Numbered from the stretch's first letter, positions 8,015 to 20,797 are shown. The stretch: DNA of 64,000 bases from Alitta virens (GCA_932294295.1 OW028580.1:10693374-10757373), one strand, 5' to 3'. Notes: generated by a model from the letters alone, not told the origin. Made by a program: numbers and translations.

Positions 8015-8292
8015 ATGAGAGGCAGAGGAGGAAGCGTGCATTATGATAGCCACATGGGGCACTCGTGCGTAGCGGGGTCAAGGCCGTTGTAGAGGGCCAG
8101 GATGCTGACAAGAAAACAAACGACAACAACGCAACACCGAAGTGAAATACACTATAGTAGGCTCATGGAACGATGTTGCACAGTTAAATTATCAAGAGTA
8201 CACAAAAATGTAGGAAGTGCATTTAGCAGTGAGATGCTAGACTCACAGACCAAGCCGATGAAGTAGTAATTTAGGTCAACTTAGCACAGCCA
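8015..8292 (+). repeat. type N monomer, reference copy
   Basis: N is marked by GAGGAAG (C16G, shared with M), CACATGG, TAG at p76-78, TACACTATAG, ATGGAACGATG and ACCAAGCCG, ending AATTTAGGTCAAC. The 5' part resembles M and the 3' part resembles E, so it is probably an older fusion. It sits between two D monomers in the 14-mer. Copies are at 11906, 54434, 58325 and 62216. The 5' parts of N also head the fusions at 1066 and 33585. Confidence 0.9.
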
Positions 8293-8848
8293 AAGAGAGG
8301 CACAGGACGAAGCGTGCATTATGATAGCCACGTGGGGCACTCGTGCGTATCGGGGTCAAGGCCGTTGCCGAGGGCCAGGATGCTGACAAGAAAACAAACG
8401 AAAACAACGCAACACCGAAGTGAAATACTCTATAGTAGGCTCATGGAACGTCGTTGCACAGTTAAATTATCAAGAGTACACAAAAATGTAGGAAGTACAT
8501 TTAGCAGTGAGATGCTAGACTCACAGGCCGCACCGATGAAGTAGTAAATTAGGTCCACTTAGCAGAGCCAATGAGAGGCACAGGACGAAGCGTGCATTAT
8601 GATAGCCACGTGGGGCACTCGTGCGTAGCGGGGTCAAGGCCGTTGTAGAGGGCCAGGATGCTGACAAGAAAAAAAACGACAACAACGCAACACCGAAGTG
8701 AAATACACTATAGTAGGCTCATGGAACGATGTTGCACAGTTAAATTATCAAGAGTACACAAAAATGTAGGAAGTGCATTTAGCAGTGAGATGCTAGACTC
8801 ACAGACCGCGCCGATGAAGTAGTAATTTAGGTCAACTTAGCACAGCCA

Positions 8849-9126
8849 AAGAGAGGCACAGGACGAAGCGTGCATTATGATAGCCACGTGGGGCACTCGT
8901 GCATAGCGGGGTCAAGGCCGTTGCACAGGGCCAGGATGCTGACAAGAAAACAAACGACAACAAACCAACACCGAAGTGAAATACTCTATAGTAGGCTCAT
9001 GGAACGTCGTTGCACAGTTAAATTATCAAGAGTACACAAAAATGTAGGAAGTACATTTAGCAGTGAGATGCTAGACTCACAGGCCGCACCGATGAAGTAG
9101 TAAATTAGTTCCACTTAGCAGAGCCA
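8849..9126 (+). repeat. type G::D fused monomer, reference copy
   Basis: The first half is G (AAAGAGAGGCAC, CAC at p76-78, ACAAACCAAC). From about p137 it is D (CTCTATAGTAGGCTCATGG, GTCG, GGCCGCACC), ending TTAGTTCC. It is fixed inside the 14-mer between F and M (8849, 12740, 55268, 59159). A different G::D join occurs at 41091 and 41925, where the switch lies further 3' (TACACTATAGCAGG and ATAGAACGATG are still G). Confidence 0.92.
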
Positions 9127-9404
9127 ATGAGAGGCAGAGGAGGAAGCGTGCATTATGATAGCCACGTGGGGCACTCGTGCGTAGCGGGGTCAAGGCCGTT
9201 GTAGAGGGCCAGGATGCTGACAAGAAAACAAACGAAAACAACGCAACACCGAAGTGAAATACTCTATAGTAGGCTCATGGAACGTCGTTGCACAGTTAAA
9301 TTATCAAGAGTACACAAAAATGTAGGAAGTACATTTAGCAGTGAGATGCTAGACTCACAGGCCGCACCGATGAAGTAGTAAATTAGGTCCACTTAGCAGA
9401 GCCA
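9127..9404 (+). repeat. type M monomer, reference copy
   Basis: M is marked by GAGGAAG at p14-20, CACGTGG, TAG at p76-78, CGAAAACAACG, CTATAGTAGGCTCATGG, GTCG, GATGCTAG and GGCCGCACC. From p101 on it is D-like. It follows a monomer ending TTAGTTCC, which is a one-base marker of the M junction. Copies are at 13018, 14963, 18853, 30806, 38867, 46095, 51655, 55546 and 59437. M::C fusions are at 26636, 28860 and 42203. Confidence 0.9.
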
Positions 9405-9960
9405 ATGAGAGGCAGAGGACGAAGCGTGCATTATGATAGCCACGTGGGGCACTCGTGCGTAGCGGGGTCAAGGCCGTTGTAGAGGGCCAGGATGCTGACA
9501 AGAAAACAAACGACAACAACGCAACACCGAAGTGAAATACTCTATTATAGCGTTTTGGAACGACGTGGAACAGTTAAATTATCAGGAGAACACAAAAATG
9601 TAGGAAGTACATTTAGCAGTGAGATGCCAGACTCACAGGCCGCACCGATGAAGTAGTAAATTAGGTCCACTTAGCAGAGCCAATGAGAGGCAGAGGACGA
9701 AGCGTGCATTATGATAGCCACGTGGGGCACTCGTGCATAGCGAGGTCAAGGCCGTTGTAGAGGGCCAGGATGCTGACAAGAAGACAAACGACAACAACGC
9801 AACACCGAAGTGAAATACTCTATTATAGCGTTTTGGAACGACGCGGCACAGTTAAATTATCAAGAGTACACAAAAATGTAGGAAGTGCATTTAGCAGTGA
9901 GATGCTAGACTCACAGGCCACGCCGATGAAGTAGTAAGTTAGGTCCACTTAGCACAGCCA

Positions 9961-12900
9961 ATGAGAGGCAGAGGACGAAGCCTGCATTATGATAGCCACG
10001 TGGGGCACTCGTGCGTAGCGGGGTCAAGGCCGTTGCAGAGGGCCAGGATGCTGACAAGAAAAAAAACGACAACAACGCAACACCGAAGTGAAATACACTA
10101 TAGTAGGCTCATGGAACGATGTTGCACAGTTAAATTATCAAGAGTACACAAAAATGTAGGAAGTGCATTTAGCAGTGAGATGCTAGACTCACAGACCGCG
10201 CCGATGAAGTAGTAATTTAGGTTCACTTAGCACAGCCAAAGAGAGGCAGAGGACGAAGCGTGCATTATGATAGCCACGTGGGGCACTCGTGCGTAGCGGG
10301 GTCAAGGCCGTTGCACAGGGCCAGGATGCTGACAAGAAAACAAACGACAACAAACCAACACCGAAGTGAAATACACTATAGTAGGCTCATAGAACGATGT
10401 TGCACAGTTAAATTATCAAGAGTACACAAAAATGTAGGAAGTGCATTTAGCAGTGAGATGCTAGACTCACAGACCAAGCCGATAAGTAGTAATTTAGGTC
10501 AACTTAGCAGAGCCAAAGAGAGGCACAGGACGAAGCGTGCATTATGATAGCCACGTGGGGCACTCGTGCGTAGCGGGGTCAAGGCCGTTGTAGAGGGCCA
10601 GGATGCTGACAAGAAAACTAATAACAACAACGCAACACCGAAGTTTAATACTCTATAATTGCCTTTTGGAACGACGTGGCACAGTTAAATTATCAGGACT
10701 ACACAAAAATGTAGGAAGTACATTTAGCAGTGAGATGCTAGACTCACAGGCAGCGCCGATGAAGCAGTAAGTTAGGTCCACTTAGCACAGCCAATGAGAG
10801 GCAGAGGACGAAGCGTGCATTATGATAGCCACGTGGGGCACTCGTGCGTAGCGGGGTCAAGGCCGTTGCAGAGGGCCACACTGCTGACAAGAAAACAAAC
10901 GACAACAACGCGACACCGAAGTGAAATACTCTATTATAGCGTTTTGGAACGACGTGGCACAGTTAAATTATCAGGACTACACAAAAATGTAGGAAGTACA
11001 TTTAGCAGTGAGATGCCAGACTCACAGGCCGCACCGATGAAGTAGTAAATTAGGTCCACTTAGAAGAGCCAATGAGAGGCAGAGGACGAAGCGTGCATTA
11101 TGATAGGCACGTGGGGCACTCGTGCATAGCGAGGTCAAGGCCGTTGTAGAGGGCCAGGATGCTGACAAGAAGACAAACGACAACAACGCAACACCGAAGT
11201 GAAATACTCTATTATAGCGTTTTGGAACGACGCGGCACAGTTAAATTATCAAGAGTACACAAAAATGTAGGAAGTGCATTTAGCAGTGAGATGGCAGACT
11301 CACAGGCAGCGCCGATGAAGCAGTAAGTTAGGTCCACTTAGCACAGCCAATGAGAGGCACAGGACGAAGCGTGCATTATGATAGCCACATGGGGCACTCG
11401 TGCGTAGCGGGATCAAGGCCGTTGTAGAGGGCCAGGATGCTGACAAGAAAACAAACGACAACAACGAAACACCGAAGTGAAATACTCTATAGTAGGCTCA
11501 GGGAACGCCGTTGCACAGTTAAATTAACAAGAGTACACAAAATTGTAGGAAATACATTTATCAGTGAGATGCCAGACTCACAGGCGGCGCCGATGAAGTA
11601 GTAAGTTAGGTCCACTTAGCACAGCCAATGAGAGGCAGAGGACGAAGCGTGCATTATGATAGCCACGTGGGGCACTCGTGCGTATCGGGGTCAAGGCCGT
11701 TGCCGAGGGCCAGGATGCTGACAAGAAAACAAACGAAAACAACGCAACACCGAAGTGAAATACTCTATAGTAGGCTCATGGAACGTCGTTGCACAGTTAA
11801 ATTATCAAGAGTACACAAAAATGTAGGAAGTACATTTAGCAGTGAGATGCTAGACTCACAGGCCGCACCGATGAAGTAGTAAATTAGGTCCACTTAGCAG
11901 AGCCAATGAGAGGCAGAGGAGGAAGCGTGCATTATGATAGCCACATGGGGCACTCGTGCGTAGCGGGGTCAAGGCCGTTGTAGAGGGCCAGGATGCTGAC
12001 AAGAAAACAAACGACAACAACGCAACACCGAAGTGAAATACACTATAGTAGGCTCATGGAACGATGTTGCACAGTTAAATTATCAAGAGTACACAAAAAT
12101 GTAGGAAGTGCATTTAGCAGTGAGATGCTAGACTCACAGACCAAGCCGATGAAGTAGTAATTTAGGTCAACTTAGCACAGCCAAAGAGAGGCACAGGACG
12201 AAGCGTGCATTATGAAAGCCACGTGGGGCACTCGTGCGTATCGGGGTCAAGGCCGTTGCCGAGGGCCAGGATGCTGACAAGAAAACAAACGAAAACAACG
12301 CAACACCGAAGTGAAATACTCTATAGTAGGCTCATGGAACGTCGTTGCACAGTTAAATTATCAAGAGTACACAAAAATGTAGGAAGTACATTTAGCAGTG
12401 AGATGCTAGACTCACAGGCCGCACCGATGAAGTAGTAAATTAGGTCCACTTAGCAGAGCCAATGAGAGGCACAGGACGAAGCGTGCATTATGATAGCCAC
12501 GTGGGGCACTCGTGCGTAGCGGGGTCAAGGCCGTTGTAGAGGGCCAGGATGCTGACAAGAAAAAAAACGACAACAACGCAACACCGAAGTGAAATACACT
12601 ATAGTAGGCTCATGGAACGATGTTGCACAGTTAAATTATCAAGAGTACACAAAAATGTAGGAAGTGCATTTAGCAGTGAGATGCTAGACTCACAGACCGC
12701 GCCGATGAAGTAGTAATTTAGGTCAACTTAGCACAGCCAAAGAGAGGCACAGGACGAAGCGTGCATTATGATAGCCACGTGGGGCACTCGTGCGTAGCGG
12801 GGTCAAGGCCGTTGCACAGGGCCAGGATGCTGACAAGAAAACAAACGACAACAAACCAACACCGAAGTGAAATACTCTATAGTAGGCTCATGGAACGTCG

Positions 12901-13851
12901 TTGCACAGTTAAATTATCAAGAGTACACAAAAATGTAGGAAGTACATTTAGCAGTGAGATGCTAGACTCACAGGCCGCACCGATGAAGTAGTAAATTAGT
13001 TCCACTTAGCAGAGCCAATGAGAGGCAGAGGAGGAAGCGTGCATTATGATAGCCACGTGGGGCACTCGTGCGTAGCGGGGTCAAGGCCGTTGTAGAGGGC
13101 CAGGATGCTGACAAGAAAACAAACGAAAACAACGCAACACCGAAGTGAAATACTCTATAGTAGGCTCATGGAACGTCGTTGCACAGTTAAATTATCAAGA
13201 GTACACAAAAATGTAGGAAGTACATTTAGCAGTGAGATGCTAGACTCACAGGCCGCACCGATGAAGTAGTAAATTAGGTCCACTTAGCAGAGCCAATGAG
13301 AGGCAGAGGACGAAGCGTGCATTATGATAGCCACGTGGGGCACTCGTGCGTAGCGGGGTCAAGGCCGTTGTAGAGGGCCAGGATGCTGACAAGAAAACAA
13401 ACGACAACAACGCAACACCGAAGTGAAATACTCTATTATAGCGTTTTGGAACGACGTGGAACAGTTAAATTATCAGGAGAACACAAAAATGTAGGAAGTA
13501 CATTTAGCAGTGAGATGCCAGACTCACAGGCCGCACCGATGAAGTAGTAAATTAGGTCCACTTAGCAGAGCCAATGAGAGGCAGAGGACGAAGCGTGCAT
13601 TATGATAGCCACGTGGGGCACTCGTGCATAGCGAGGTCAAGGCCGTTGTAGAGGGCCAGGATGCTGACAAGAAGACAAACGACAACAACGCAACACCGAA
13701 GTGAAATACTCTATTATAGCGTTTTGGAACGACGCGGCACAGTTAAATTATCAAGAGTACACAAAAATGTAGGAAGTGCATTTAGCAGTGAGATGCTAGA
13801 CTCACAGGCCACGCCGATGAAGTAGTAAGTTAGGTCCACTTAGCACAGCCA
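9961..13851 (+). repeat. 14-monomer HOR unit, 3891 bp
   Basis: The order is F2 G2 H2 J B C D N D F G::D M K L, starting at 9961, 10239, 10516, 10794, 11072, 11350, 11628, 11906, 12184, 12462, 12740, 13018, 13296 and 13574. The length is 14 x 278 - 1. The same unit recurs at 52489-56379 and 56380-60270 with identical order and length. I take this as the most complete HOR of the array. Confidence 0.96.
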
Positions 13852-15796
13852 ATGAGAGGCAGAGGACGAAGCCTGCATTATGATAGCCACGTGGGGCACT
13901 CGTGCGTAGCGGGGTCAAGGCCGTTGCAGAGGGCCAGGATGCTGACAAGAAAAAAAACGACAACAACGCAACACCGAAGTGAAATACACTATAGTAGGCT
14001 CATGGAACGATGTTGCACAGTTAAATTATCAAGAGTACACAAAAATGTAGGAAGTGCATTTAGCAGTGAGATGCTAGACTCACAGACCGCGCCGATGAAG
14101 TAGTAATTTAGGTCCACTTAGCACAGCCAAAGAGAGGCAGAGGACGAAGCGTGCATTATGATAGCCACGTGGGGCACTCGTGCGTAGCGGGGTCAAGGCC
14201 GTTGCACAGGGCCAGGATGCTGACAAGAAAACAAACGACAACAAACCAACACCGAAGTGAAATACACTATAGTAGGCTCATAGAACGATGTTGCACAGTT
14301 AAATTATCAAGAGTACACAAAAATGTAGGAAGTGCATTTAGCAGTGAGATGCTAGACTCACAGACCAAGCCGATAAGTAGTAATTTAGGTCAACTTAGCA
14401 GAGCCAAAGAGAGGCACAGGACGAAGCGTGCATTATGATAGCCACGTGGGGCACTCGTGCGTAGCGGGGTCAAGGCCGTTGTAGAGGGCCAGGATGCTGA
14501 CAAGAAAACTAATAACAACAACGCAACACCGAAGTTTAATACTCTATAATTGTCTTTTGGAACGACGTGGCACAGTTAAATTATCAGGACTACACAAAAA
14601 TGTAGGAAGTACATTTAGCAGTGAGATGCTAGACTCACAGGCAGCGCCGATGAAGCAGTAAGTTAGGTCCACTTAGCACAGCCAATGAGAGGCAGAGGAC
14701 GAAGCGTGCATTTTGATAGCCACGTGGGGCACTCGTGCGTAGCGGGGTCAAGGCCGTTGCAGAGGGCCACACTGCTGACAAGAAAACAAACGACAACAAC
14801 GCGACACCGAAGTGAAATACTCTATTATAGCGTTTTGGAACGACGTGGCACAGTTAAATTATCAGGACTACACAAAAATGTAGGAAGTACATTTAGCAGT
14901 GAGATGCTAGACTCACAGGCCGCACCGATGAAGTAGTAAATTAGTTCCACTTAGCAGAGCCAATGAGAGGCAGAGGAGGAAGCGTGCATTATGATAGCCA
15001 CGTGGGGCACTCGTGCGTAGCGGGGTCAAGGCCGTTGTAGAGGGCCAGGATGCTGACAAGAAAACAAACGAAAACAACGCAACACCGAAGTGAAATACTC
15101 TATAGTAGGCTCATGGAACGTCGTTGCACAGTTAAATTATCAAGAGTACACAAAAATGTAGGAAGTACATTTAGCAGTGAGATGCTAGACTCACAGGCCG
15201 CACCGATGAAGTAGTAAATTAGGTCCACTTAGCAGAGCCAATGAGAGGCAGAGGACGAAGCGTGCATTATGATAGCCACGTGGGGCACTCGTGCGTAGCG
15301 GGGTCAAGGCCGTTGTAGAGGGCCAGGATGCTGACAAGAAAACAAACGACAACAACGCAACACCGAAGTGAAATACTCTATTATAGCGTTTTGGAACGAC
15401 GTGGAACAGTTAAATTATCAGGAGAACACAAAAATGTAGGAAGTACATTTAGCAGTGAGATGCCAGACTCACAGGCCGCACCGATGAAGTAGTAAATTAG
15501 GTCCACTTAGCAGAGCCAATGAGAGGCAGAGGACGAAGCGTGCATTATGATAGCCACGTGGGGCACTCGTGCATAGCGAGGTCAAGGCCGTTGTAGAGGG
15601 CCAGGATGCTGACAAGAAGACAAACGACAACAACGCAACACCGAAGTGAAATACTCTATTATAGCGTTTTGGAACGACGCGGCACAGTTAAATTATCAAG
15701 AGTACACAAAAATGTAGGAAGTGCATTTAGCAGTGAGATGCTAGACTCACAGGCCACGCCGATGAAGTAGTAAGTTAGGTCCACTTAGCACAGCCA
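13852..15796 (+). repeat. 7-monomer HOR unit 1, 1945 bp
   Basis: The order is F2 G2 H2 J::D M K L. The monomer at 14685 begins as J (CACACTGCTG) and ends as D (GATGCTAG, TTAGTTCC), so B C D N D F and most of G::D have been lost. The length is exactly 3891 - 7 x 278. This copy has a private GTGCATTTTGATAG at about 14708, which is why its frame reads F where others read Y. Confidence 0.95.
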
Positions 15797-17741
15797 ATGA
15801 GAGGCAGAGGACGAAGCCTGCATTATGATAGCCACGTGGGGCACTCGTGCGTAGCGGGGTCAAGGCCGTTGCAGAGGGCCAGGATGCTGACAAGAAAAAA
15901 AACGACAACAACGCAACACCGAAGTGAAATACACTATAGTAGGCTCATGGAACGATGTTGCACAGTTAAATTATCAAGAGTACACAAAAATGTAGGAAGT
16001 GCATTTAGCAGTGAGATGCTAGACTCACAGACCGCGCCGATGAAGTAGTAATTTAGGTCCACTTAGCACAGCCAAAGAGAGGCAGAGGACGAAGCGTGCA
16101 TTATGATAGCCACGTGGGGCACTCGTGCGTAGCGGGGTCAAGGCCGTTGCACAGGGCCAGGATGCTGACAAGAAAACAAACGACAACAAACCAACACCGA
16201 AGTGAAATACACTATAGTAGGCTCATAGAACGATGTTGCACAGTTAAATTATCAAGAGTACACAAAAATGTAGGAAGTGCATTTAGCAGTGAGATGCTAG
16301 ACTCACAGACCAAGCCGATAAGTAGTAATTTAGGTCAACTTAGCAGAGCCAAAGAGAGGCACAGGACGAAGCGTGCATTATGATAGCCACGTGGGGCACT
16401 CGTGCGTAGCGGGGTCAAGGCCGTTGTAGAGGGCCAGGATGCTGACAAGAAAACTAATAACAACAACGCAACACCGAAGTTTAATACTCTATAATTGTCT
16501 TTTGGAACGACGTGGCACAGTTAAATTATCAGGACTACACAAAAATGTAGGAAGTACATTTAGCAGTGAGATGCTAGACTCACAGGCAGCGCCGATGAAG
16601 CAGTAAGTTAGGTCCACTTAGCACAGCCAATGAGAGGCAGAGGACGAAGCGTGCATTATGATAGCCACGTGGGGCACTCGTGCGTAGCGGGGTCAAGGCC
16701 GTTGCAGAGGGCCACACTGCTGACAAGAAAACAAACGACAACAACGCGACACCGAAGTGAAATACTCTATTATAGCGTTTTGGAACGACGTGGCACAGTT
16801 AAATTATCAGGACTACACAAAAATGTAGGAAGTACATTTAGCAGTGAGATGCCAGACTCACAGGCCGCACCGATGAAGTAGTAAATTAGGTCCACTTAGA
16901 AGAGCCAATGAGAGGCAGAGGACGAAGCGTGCATTATGATAGGCACGTGGGGCACTCGTGCATAGCGAGGTCAAGGCCGTTGTAGAGGGCCAGGATGCTG
17001 ACAAGAAGACAAACGACAACAACGCAACACCGAAGTGAAATACTCTATAGTAGGCTCATGGAACGTCGTTGCACAGTTAAATTATCAAGAGTACACAAAA
17101 ATGTAGGAAGTACATTTAGCAGTGAGATGCTAGACTCACAGGCCGCACCGATGAAGTAGTAAATTAGGTCCACTTAGCAGAGCCAATGAGAGGCAGAGGA
17201 CGAAGCGTGCATTATGATAGCCACGTGGGGCACTCGTGCGTAGCGGGGTCAAGGCCGTTGTAGAGGGCCAGGATGCTGACAAGAAAACAAACGACAACAA
17301 CGCAACACCGAAGTGAAATACTCTATTATAGCGTTTTGGAACGACGTGGAACAGTTAAATTATCAGGAGAACACAAAAATGTAGGAAGTACATTTAGCAG
17401 TGAGATGCCAGACTCACAGGCCGCACCGATGAAGTAGTAAATTAGGTCCACTTAGCAGAGCCAATGAGAGGCAGAGGACGAAGCGTGCATTATGATAGCC
17501 ACGTGGGGCACTCGTGCATAGCGAGGTCAAGGCCGTTGTAGAGGGCCAGGATGCTGACAAGAAGACAAACGACAACAACGCAACACCGAAGTGAAATACT
17601 CTATTATAGCGTTTTGGAACGACGCGGCACAGTTAAATTATCAAGAGTACACAAAAATGTAGGAAGTGCATTTAGCAGTGAGATGCTAGACTCACAGGCC
17701 ACGCCGATGAAGTAGTAAGTTAGGTCCACTTAGCACAGCCA
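15797..17741 (+). repeat. 7-monomer HOR unit 2, with a different junction
   Basis: The order is F2 G2 H2 J B::M K L. Here J at 16630 is intact (GATGCCAG, TTAGAAGAGCCA). The next monomer at 16908 starts as B (GATAGGCACG, AAGAAGAC) and switches to M/D at about p142 (CTATAGTAGGCTCATGG). The length equals unit 1, but the join is one monomer further on. It is therefore an independent deletion or a conversion of the unit 1 junction. Confidence 0.93.
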
Positions 17742-19686
17742 ATGAGAGGCAGAGGACGAAGCCTGCATTATGATAGCCACGTGGGGCACTCGTGCGTAGC
17801 GGGGTCAAGGCCGTTGCAGAGGGCCAGGATGCTGACAAGAAAAAAAACGACAACAACGCAACACCGAAGTGAAATACACTATAGTAGGCTCATGGAACGA
17901 TGTTGCACAGTTAAATTATCAAGAGTACACAAAAATGTAGGAAGTGCATTTAGCAGTGAGATGCTAGACTCACAGACCGCGCCGATGAAGTAGTAATTTA
18001 GGTCCACTTAGCACAGCCAAAGAGAGGCAGAGGACGAAGCGTGCATTATGATAGCCACGTGGGGCACTCGTGCGTAGCGGGGTCAAGGCCGTTGCACAGG
18101 GCCAGGATGCTGACAAGAAAACAAACGACAACAAACCAACACCGAAGTGAAATACACTATAGTAGGCTCATAGAACGATGTTGCACAGTTAAATTATCAA
18201 GAGTACACAAAAATGTAGGAAGTGCATTTAGCAGTGAGATGCTAGACTCACAGACCAAGCCGATAAGTAGTAATTTAGGTCAACTTAGCAGAGCCAAAGA
18301 GAGGCACAGGACGAAGCGTGCATTATGATAGCCACGTGGGGCACTCGTGCGTAGCGGGGTCAAGGCCGTTGTAGAGGGCCAGGATGCTGACAAGAAAACT
18401 AATAACAACAACGCAACACCGAAGTTTAATACTCTATAATTGTCTTTTGGAACGACGTGGCACAGTTAAATTATCAGGACTACACAAAAATGTAGGAAGT
18501 ACATTTAGCAGTGAGATGCTAGACTCACAGGCAGCGCCGATGAAGCAGTAAGTTAGGTCCACTTAGCACAGCCAATGAGAGGCAGAGGACGAAGCGTGCA
18601 TTATGATAGCCACGTGGGGCACTCGTGCGTAGCGGGGTCAAGGCCGTTGCAGAGGGCCACACTGCTGACAAGAAAACAAACGACAACAACGCGACACCGA
18701 AGTGAAATACTCTATTATAGCGTTTTGGAACGACGTGGCACAGTTAAATTATCAGGACTACACAAAAATGTAGGAAGTACATTTAGCAGTGAGATGCTAG
18801 ACTCACAGGCCGCACCGATGAAGTAGTAAATTAGTTCCACTTAGCAGAGCCAATGAGAGGCAGAGGAGGAAGCGTGCATTATGATAGCCACGTGGGGCAC
18901 TCGTGCGTAGCGGGGTCAAGGCCGTTGTAGAGGGCCAGGATGCTGACAAGAAAACAAACGAAAACAACGCAACACCGAAGTGAAATACTCTATAGTAGGC
19001 TCATGGAACGTCGTTGCACAGTTAAATTATCAAGAGTACACAAAAATGTAGGAAGTACATTTAGCAGTGAGATGCTAGACTCACAGGCCGCACCGATGAA
19101 GTAGTAAATTAGGTCCACTTAGCAGAGCCAATGAGAGGCAGAGGACGAAGCGTGCATTATGATAGCCACGTGGGGCACTCGTGCGTAGCGGGGTCAAGGC
19201 CGTTGTAGAGGGCCAGGATGCTGACAAGAAAACAAACGACAACAACGCAACACCGAAGTGAAATACTCTATTATAGCGTTTTGGAACGACGTGGAACAGT
19301 TAAATTATCAGGAGAACACAAAAATGTAGGAAGTACATTTAGCAGTGAGATGCCAGACTCACAGGCCGCACCGATGAAGTAGTAAATTAGGTCCACTTAG
19401 CAGAGCCAATGAGAGGCAGAGGACGAAGCGTGCATTATGATAGCCACGTGGGGCACTCGTGCATAGCGAGGTCAAGGCCGTTGTAGAGGGCCAGGATGCT
19501 GACAAGAAGACAAACGACAACAACGCAACACCGAAGTGAAATACTCTATTATAGCGTTTTGGAACGACGCGGCACAGTTAAATTATCAAGAGTACACAAA
19601 AATGTAGGAAGTGCATTTAGCAGTGAGATGCTAGACTCACAGGCCACGCCGATGAAGTAGTAAGTTAGGTCCACTTAGCACAGCCA
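17742..19686 (+). repeat. 7-monomer HOR unit 3, 1945 bp
   Basis: The order is F2 G2 H2 J::D M K L, with the J::D monomer at 18575 as in unit 1. H2 at 18297 carries CTATAATTGTC, as in units 1 and 2. Units 1 and 3 share a junction that unit 2 lacks. Confidence 0.95.
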
Positions 19687-20797
19687 ATGAGAGGCAGAGG
19701 ACGAAGCCTGCATTATGATAGCCACGTGGGGCACTCGTGCGTAGCGGGGTCAAGGCCGTTGCAGAGGGCCAGGATGCTGACAAGAAAAAAAACGACAACA
19801 ACGCAACACCGAAGTGAAATACACTATAGTAGGCTCATGGAACGATGTTGCACAGTTAAATTATCAAGAGTACACAAAAATGTAGGAAGTGCATTTAGCA
19901 GTGAGATGCTAGACTCACAGACCGCGCCGATGAAGTAGTAATTTAGGTCCACTTAGCACAGCCAAAGAGAGGCAGAGGACGAAGCGTGCATTATGATAGC
20001 CACGTGGGGCACTCGTGCGTAGCGGGGTCAAGGCCGTTGCACAGGGCCAGGATGCTGACAAGAAAACAAACGACAACAAACCAACACCGAAGTGAAATAC
20101 ACTATAGTAGGCTCATAGAACGATGTTGCACAGTTAAATTATCAAGAGTACACAAAAATGTAGGAAGTGCATTTAGCAGTGAGATGCTAGACTCACAGAC
20201 CAAGCCGATAAGTAGTAATTTAGGTCAACTTAGCAGAGCCAAAGAGAGGCACAGGACGAAGCGTGCATTATGATAGCCACGTGGGGCACTCGTGCGTAGC
20301 GGGGTCAAGGCCGTTGTAGAGGGCCAGGATGCTGACAAGAAAACTAATAACAACAACGCAACACCGAAGTTTAATACTCTATAATTGTCTTTTGGAACGA
20401 CGTGGCACAGTTAAATTATCAGGACTACACAAAAATGTAGGAAGTACATTTAGCAGTGAGATGCTAGACTCACAGGCAGCGCCGATGAAGCAGTAAGTTA
20501 GGTCCACTTAGCACAGCCAATGAGAGGCAGAGGACGAAGCGTGCATTATGATAGCCACGTGGGGCACTCGTGCGTAGCGGGGTCAAGGCCGTTGCAGAGG
20601 GCCACACTGCTGACAAGAAAACAAACGACAACAACGCGACACCGAAGTGAAATACTCTATTATAGCGTTTTGGAACGACGTGGCACAGTTAAATTATCAG
20701 GACTACACAAAATTGTAGGAAATACATTTAGCAGTGAGATGCCAGACTCACAGGCGGCGCCGATGAAGTAGTAAGTTAGGTCCACTTAGCACAGCCA
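19687..20797 (+). repeat. partial 7-mer: F2 G2 H2 J::C
   Basis: This continues the 7-mer block and is closed by a fusion at 20520. That monomer begins as J and ends as C (AAAATTGTAGGAAATAC, GGCGGCGCC), and is then followed by D at 20798. The AATTG marker shows that the C end came from the 14-mer C lineage and not from the E-G-H lineage. Confidence 0.93.

Larger units (their letters stand above)
6348..9960 (+). repeat. 13-monomer HOR copy (14-mer lacking C)
   Basis: The order is F2 G2 H2 J B D N D F G::D M K L, 3613 bp (13 x 278 - 1). Compared with the next unit at 9961 it lacks only the C monomer between B (7459) and D (7737). The D at 7737 begins with its normal GGCAG, so the breakpoints lie near the monomer boundary. 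The 1-bp deletion is in G2 at 6626. The H2 at 6903 has AGTTAAATAC where the other H2 copies have AGTTTAATAC. Confidence 0.95.
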
